Source: Oncomelania hupensis (Eukaryota; Mollusca; Gastropoda; Littorinimorpha; Pomatiopsidae). Taken from it: 64,000 bases of DNA. Below are positions 58,328 through 64,000 of the stretch, piece after piece (the first letter of the stretch is position 1; each line of letters opens with the position of its first letter). The translations under genes and the position numbers were made by a program. Below the pieces are notes generated by a model that saw only the letters and a program-made list of their open reading frames with translations, had not been told where the DNA came from and did not search any database. The stretch spans positions 29,896,682 to 29,960,681 of the forward strand of contig CM072511.1 in assembly GCA_036898135.1 (NCBI GenBank), written 5' to 3'.

Positions 58328-58698
58328 GATTTTTTTATATTTTTATATTTTAATGCTTTATTGTCCCTTTTTATCGGGAAATTCTGGGCCGTCTCCCCTG
58401 TGGAAGGCGTAGTCGCAGCCTGTGGCGCGCCCAAACCCAACCTACCTAACATTAGTTGTGATTTTTGAAATTTAGAAATTCTTTAAATTTTTGAAAGTTC
58501 TTGAAATTTTGCTGGGGGAGCAAACCGCAGTACCCGGAGAAAACCCCCGAGACGTTGCCCGAGTCGAAAGTAAATAATATTCGGAGAAACATAACGCCCC
58601 GATGCAGGATCGAACCCACACCTGTCAGGCGCCATTGGTTTCTGGCCTGTGGACAAGGCAAGTTAGTCCCGCCTTAGCCCACTTGGCCACAACGCTCA
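58328..58698 (-). mobile_element. tRNA-derived SINE (Leu/Ser-like head)
   Basis: Minus strand from 58698: GTTGTGGCCAAGTGGGCTAA (box A), a long variable-arm-like stretch, and box B GGGTTCGATCC. Then TTTTCTCCGGGTACTGCGG, the same core as in the Arg-like SINE, and an A/T-rich tail. It lies between GAT tracts. Confidence 0.75.
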
Positions 58699-58699
58699 C

Positions 58700-58777
<78 letters not shown>

Positions 58778-58800
58778 GATGATAGATGATGATGACGACG
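58700..58800. repeat. (GAT)n microsatellite
   Basis: About 25 GAT units, then GAC/GAG variants. Confidence 0.95.
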
Positions 58801-59236
58801 ACGAGGCGTACGAGGCCACGGAGGAAAGTGAAGGCGATAAAGAGAAAAATGTGAAGGAAAGATATAAAAGGAAATTGGTGGAAATGAAGTAGGCAAAAAA
58901 TTGAAAAGACGTCGCCAAAATCACTTTCCTACCCAACGGTATAAAAGTCGAAAATGTCCAAAAGAAAGAGAGCAAACTACAAAAAAATAGACAGAAAAGA
59001 AGCAAAACAAGAAAAGAACGGATGAAAGAAATTTTAAAAAGACGGTTTCAGAACTAGTCTAAATGGACAGGATCTAGGAACGAAATTTAGGAAAGAAAGA
59101 AAGAAATTAGACGGGGTTGGAAAGAAGAAATATAAAAAAAAAAAGAAGAATGGACGGAAAGAACGGGCAGACACACAGATAAAGGAACTAACGAAAGAAG
59201 GACAATAAGGAAGAAAAAGAAGGGAAACAAGAGAGC

Positions 59237-59315
<79 letters not shown>

Positions 59316-59870
59316 TAAAGGACGAAAAAGGGAAAACGAAGAAGAAAGGAAAGACAGATATATAGACAGATAATCAGTAGAAGGGAATGAACAGAAAACA
59401 AACAAACAAATAAACAAAGACAGAAAGAAAAGAACGAGAACAGTACTCTGTCGCACGCGGACATGAAAAGACCGAGAAAACAAAAAAGCAAGAGCGCAAG
59501 AAGGAGAGTAAGATATAAGGAGAGTGGGGGGAGGGGGAGGGAGTGAGGTGATAGAGAGGAGAGGGGCGGAGAAGGGGGGGGGGACGAAAGAGAAAGAAAT
59601 TAACAGAAAAGAAAGACTACGATTGAAAACAGAAAGTTAAAAAGAATGAAAGAATGGACAAAACTAAATCAAGACGGTCTTGGATCAAAAAACGTTTGAA
59701 GATGAGTTCAAGGAAAGGAACACAAAAAAACCTAACAAACTTTAATTCGCCAGCTCGGACAGTCGAAGTATCCTATTGCTGGTCTCAGTGGAATGCTTCA
59801 TGTTTCTCATTCAGCCTTCTTCCAAATTTCATTTTCTCTCGCCTTAAAAGGCCACGAGTCGAAGAAAAAT
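58801..59870. repeat. Purine-rich region with a (GA)n tract
   Basis: Strongly purine-biased plus strand (GAAAGAAAG, GGAAAG units) with a pure GA tract at 59238-59312 and a G-rich patch near 59520-59585. No gene recognised. Confidence 0.8.
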
Positions 59871-60336
59871 TTGTTTATGTTTGACGACAATGGGTTTGCC
59901 CTAACATTCGCATTGTTCTTACGAAGGCGGTACTACTACCCAGTCTAAGTAAAAAAAACACATTTGTTTTTTTTACCTCAGTGTTGCAAAGCATGTTTTT
60001 GTATAAAAATATTGCTAAATTTTCACGTCCATAATTTTTTTTCCTCCAAATTCAATAGTTATCGAGATATTTTGCCTTAAAGATAGGGTAGCAGGTTCAG
60101 TTTTAGCAATTTTCTGCTTCAAAACTGCATGTTTTCGTATTTAAAAAATGGCTGAATTTTCACGTGCAATACTTTTTTTCGTCAAAATTCAATAGTTTTC
60201 CAGATATGTTGGTTCAAAAATGGGGTAGCAGGTTCAGTTTTTGCAATTTTCTGCTCCAAAAGTGTTGATTTCTGGTAAATAAACATTACTTTTCCAATTT
60301 TTTAGGGGTAAAAAAGTTGTTGCAAAAAATGTACGG

Positions 60337-60338
<2 letters not shown>

Positions 60339-60395
<57 letters not shown>

Positions 60396-60760
60396 AGGAT
60401 GCTATGTACGCGCCTTTCCCCAAGGCTCAAAGCGCGGCGATCTATACCAACATACACTCTCACCTGTCTCATTTACTCTCACACACACCAAATACACATA
60501 CATCACTCAAACAGGTGGTGTAAAGGCAGGGAGATCGCTATTAGAAGACGGAAGAAAATGGAATTTTTATTTTTGAAATTTTTATATTGACTGCATCCTG
60601 TACCATTATTGAAGGGAGGGAGGAAACCGGAGTGCCCGCAGAAATCCCTCGGTGACCTCAATAGTCTCGTACCTAAGTCACATACGTTCGCCCCTTGCGG
60701 GAATCGAACCCGCGACCTTCGGCATAGGAAACCGGCGACTTATCCTCTGCGCCACGAGGA
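60339..60760 (-). mobile_element. tRNA-derived SINE (Arg-like head) with (ATT)n tail, copy 2
   Basis: Minus strand from 60760: CCTCGTGGCGCAGAGG (box A), TTCCTATGCCGAAGG, box B GGTTCGATTCC (near 60710-60700), the core CGGGCACTCCGGTTTCC, a body to 60394, then an (ATT)n tail at 60339-60393. Very similar to 51451-51903, so recently active. Confidence 0.85.
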
Positions 60761-61142
60761 TTTTGACAGCATATCTCGAAAACTTTTAAAGATAAACTCT
60801 TCATATTTTGCACACAATTACATGGCACACATATCTGGATCCTATCATAACCAGTTTTAGATTAGTTGATATTTGTGTATTTTTTACTAGGTATGGATGA
60901 CTTAAAAAAAAGGAAATATTTTGCTTGTAAATCATATCCTTGAAAATCATAAAATAGTAAACAAATCAAATAACCCCTATGATAGGATCCAGTAAATTGG
61001 TATTATTGCATTCTCAGAAGAAATGAAAACAATTGAAGCATTAGTGTTCAAAATAAGTATGCAAAACCAGATATGCTATTTTTAATAACGCGAAATCTTT
61101 GTTTTTTTTTTAAAATTGTTTTTAATCCTAAAATATTTAATA

Positions 61143-61534
61143 CAGTAAAACCTCCGTTTTGAGACCCTCTGTTAAACGACTTCCTCCAACATACGACCGG
61201 AAAAAAATTCACCGATGGTTTGTACCTCTCTTAAACGACTACCTCTAAAACGCGACTTGAGATCTTCAAATAATTAAATGTTACGACCTACATCTGAAAA
61301 ATTCATATTCCAAAGCAATACTATATTTGTGCGCTTGAAGAAAACAGTTTCGTTTACAGCTTTAAACAGCAGACGATGCATTAAAACACCTTGAAATACT
61401 CTTAGGAGCTGACCAGATTTGCCCTGAGCAGGGGCCTGTCAGATCTTGCCGACACCATGTCTGGTGTTCAAAGTGACATACTGAGAGAACATGCACGGGT
61501 GGGGGATCATGCAAACAAACAGAAATGACCGCTT

Positions 61535-61570
<36 letters not shown>

Positions 61571-61965
61571 ACCCAACAAACTATTCAATGATTGAATAAA
61601 AATAATTACAACAATATTAATGGGGTTATCTAATAAATAGTTTTAACTCCAAACATGCACTCAGCACTTACATACACTTTTAAACAACTATCATACCAAC
61701 ACTGATTTTTTTATTTTGTAAATAATGAGGAACAGGAAGATATTGACTGTATTGGTTGTGAGACAGAGTTTACTCTATATTTCTGAAAGATGGTAGATGT
61801 TCTCTATACTTAATGGTATGTATACTTTTTGTACATGTATTTATTTTACTTAATTAATTTTCTAAATGTCTTTTTCGAAACTGTCCTACCTCCTTTTTAA
61901 GACCCCTCCAATTTAAGACCTCGTTTTAATGACAATTTAAAGGTCGTAAAACGGAGGTTTTACTG
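61143..61965. mobile_element. Pogo/Tigger-like non-autonomous DNA element (823 bp)
   Basis: CAGTAAAACCTCCGTTTT at 61143 and its exact complement ending at 61965. TA precedes the left end and AA follows the right end, consistent with a mutated TA duplication. The CAGT start and TA target are typical of pogo-type mariner relatives. No transposase; a poly-A of about 30 bp lies at 61540-61569. Confidence 0.7.
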
Positions 61966-62308
61966 AATTTAGCAAAAAAGATCATTTTCACACATTATTT
62001 ATTTTCTGTTTGACGTTATTTGCAAAAGATGAAGTTTGTAGTGTGTATATACTTAAGTTACAATCACTGATGCAAGTGGAGAGGTAGCGACTGGGTAGTA
62101 GTACCGGCTCACAATGATACATTGGGCTTTTGTTGCTCTAAACAAACCCTACATTTTGAATTTTCCATTTCTGTTCTGACAGTGATTTCCAGTGTTTAAC
62201 ACTACACACCAATACTATAACCGGGAGACCTTTGACCTTATATTTGAAGAAAACACGCGGCTTCAAGAGTGCTTGCTTGGTGTCCGGGGTAGGTAAGGTC
62301 TGTTGTAT

Positions 62309-62391
62309 ATCCTATCCTATCCAATCCCGTAACTCGAAGGTCGTTGGGGCACCACCATCTTTCTCTGTCCTCAGCAAATCTCATGGCTTCA
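62309..62391 (-). mobile_element. RTE LINE 3' fragment
   Basis: ATCCTATCCTATCC tail, then CGTAACTCGAAGGTCG and GGGGCACCAC, then after a deletion of about 27 bp CATCTTTCTCTGTCCTCAGC. The extreme 3' end of the RTE family, inserted in repeat U. Confidence 0.8.
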
Positions 62392-62819
62392 TGGTGTATA
62401 TACCGAAAGAGAAATTCCGAATTATGAGATCTCTCTCTCTAACCGGGTTTAGTATATAATATTGTTAGCACTAGAGCGATAGTAATTAATAAGCTAAATA
62501 CACTAAGCGTATTTTGTTGTTCTTTTTAAATTTGAACAATAACTATACTTTCGAAAGAGTTTAATTTTTTGTTGTTATAAGCTTGTTGTTTCCAATATGG
62601 CAGCAATCACAGGGAATGTTAAAAGATCTGTCCATTGGGTGTAGTCCAAGTACGTCCCTTTAAGTTCTTAAATATCAGTTGCCGTGGTTTTGTTGCTAAA
62701 TGGGCAGATGTAGACAACGAAATGCAATGGGCTTATAAACAATGATTAACTACATTATTCGCTTCTCTGCGTAATATTTGAATTGCGTGATTTTTATGCT
62801 AAATATATTGAGAAGAGGT

Positions 62820-63655
<836 letters not shown>

Positions 63656-63744
<89 letters not shown>

Positions 63745-63942
63745 GGGAATAGAGACAGATAGACAGAGACAGAGAGAATGAATGAATGAACATAGATGTT
63801 CAATACACCCGCCATTGGGAATACGGCAGACGGGCATAACCATCCCATGGAACAAGGGGTTAGGGACCTGAATCAGGAGGGGAGAGAGAGAAAGAGAGAG
63901 ATATAGAGAGACAGACAGACAGGCAGAAGAGACAGACAGGGG

Positions 63943-64000
<58 letters not shown>
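63656..64000. repeat. (GA)n microsatellites to the right edge
   Basis: Pure GA at 63659-63739, GACAGA/GAGA variants at 63880-63955, then pure GA running off the window. Confidence 0.95.

Larger units (their letters stand above)
59926..62108. mobile_element. TIR-flanked element with nested SINE and pogo-like MITE
   Basis: GGCGGTACTACTACCCAGTC at 59926 and its complement at 62089-62108 match at 19 of 20 positions. Inside are two diverged tandem units of about 133 bp (59986-60119, 60120-60254; shared GGGTAGCAGGTTCAG), then the SINE and the MITE, then AT-rich DNA. No transposase visible, so non-autonomous. No target duplication identified. Confidence 0.6.
59870..62670 (-). repeat. Repeat family U, copy E, split by several insertions
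   Basis: Pieces on the minus strand: 59890-59920 (GTTTGCCCTAACATTCGCA), 62110-62300 (GGGCTTTTGTTGCTCTAAAC, then GACCTTTGACC-like, then GGCTTCAAGAGTGCTTG), and the opening block near 62605-62665 (complement of AAAGGGACGTACTTGGAC). They are separated by a TIR element and an RTE fragment. Confidence 0.6.

Noticed and set aside
57871..58353. 160-codon frame with poly-R, poly-T and poly-E
   Set aside because: Generated by GAA/CAA arrays; the upstream part has no recognisable domain.

Overview
This is a stretch of animal nuclear DNA, most probably from a mollusc or another lophotrochozoan. That guess rests on the mix of retroelements (an RTE-type LINE with an AP-like endonuclease, Ty3/Gypsy elements with SCAN-like Gag, several tRNA-derived SINE families), on degenerate CCCTAA tracts, and on very dense dinucleotide and trinucleotide microsatellites. 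I found no host protein-coding exon, rRNA, genuine tRNA gene, CRISPR array or bacterial-type operon. Almost everything that can be interpreted is mobile DNA or simple repeat.

Layout. 1-3235: the 5' part of a Ty3/Gypsy element on the minus strand (1.5 kb LTR, primer-site candidate, intact Gag that runs off the left edge), inserted in an RTE LINE whose 5' part continues to about 3960. 3990-8110: CA/CT tracts, a foldback element with a tandemly duplicated arm (4885-5733) and a perfect 38-bp hairpin element (6963-7132). 8780-14345: ACT-type microsatellites, dispersed repeat X, an unnamed dispersed repeat U in several copies, an RTE 3' fragment and SINEs. 14.9-18.3 kb: RTE 3' fragments, one split by a solo LTR with a target-site duplication. 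18.3-25.0 kb: large microsatellites, a second copy of X, and a duplicated unit carrying telomere-like repeats. 25.87-29.9 kb: a near full-length but dead RTE LINE on the minus strand, with a solo LTR inside its endonuclease. 31.8-38.5 kb: more RTE pieces around a complete LTR-to-LTR Gypsy element (33513-37405; LTRs 609 bp each, 5-bp duplication ACCTG) whose interior is internally deleted. 39-45 kb: TA and CA tracts, a tRNA-Thr-like SINE and a solo LTR (duplication AGGTC). 46-53.5 kb: copies of U, another solo LTR, remains of three other LINEs and an Arg-like SINE. 54-64 kb: trinucleotide tracts, SINEs, purine-rich minisatellites, a TIR element with a SINE and a pogo-like MITE nested inside it, and GA/GT tracts to the right edge.

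How the parts relate. The window is a record of nested insertions. Two LTR families account for six loci (two with internal sequence, four solo). The RTE family gives eight loci, all with the same (GGATA)n 3' tail where the tail survives. Three of the LTR insertions lie inside RTE copies. Both Gypsy families carry a Gag resembling the SCAN domain. In the complete element RNase H is followed directly by a stop codon and the 3' LTR, which fits Gmr1-like elements (integrase ahead of RT) and would let one deletion explain every missing domain. Repeat family U, repeat X and the foldback element are the parts I could not assign to a described family. No new multi-gene system is visible.
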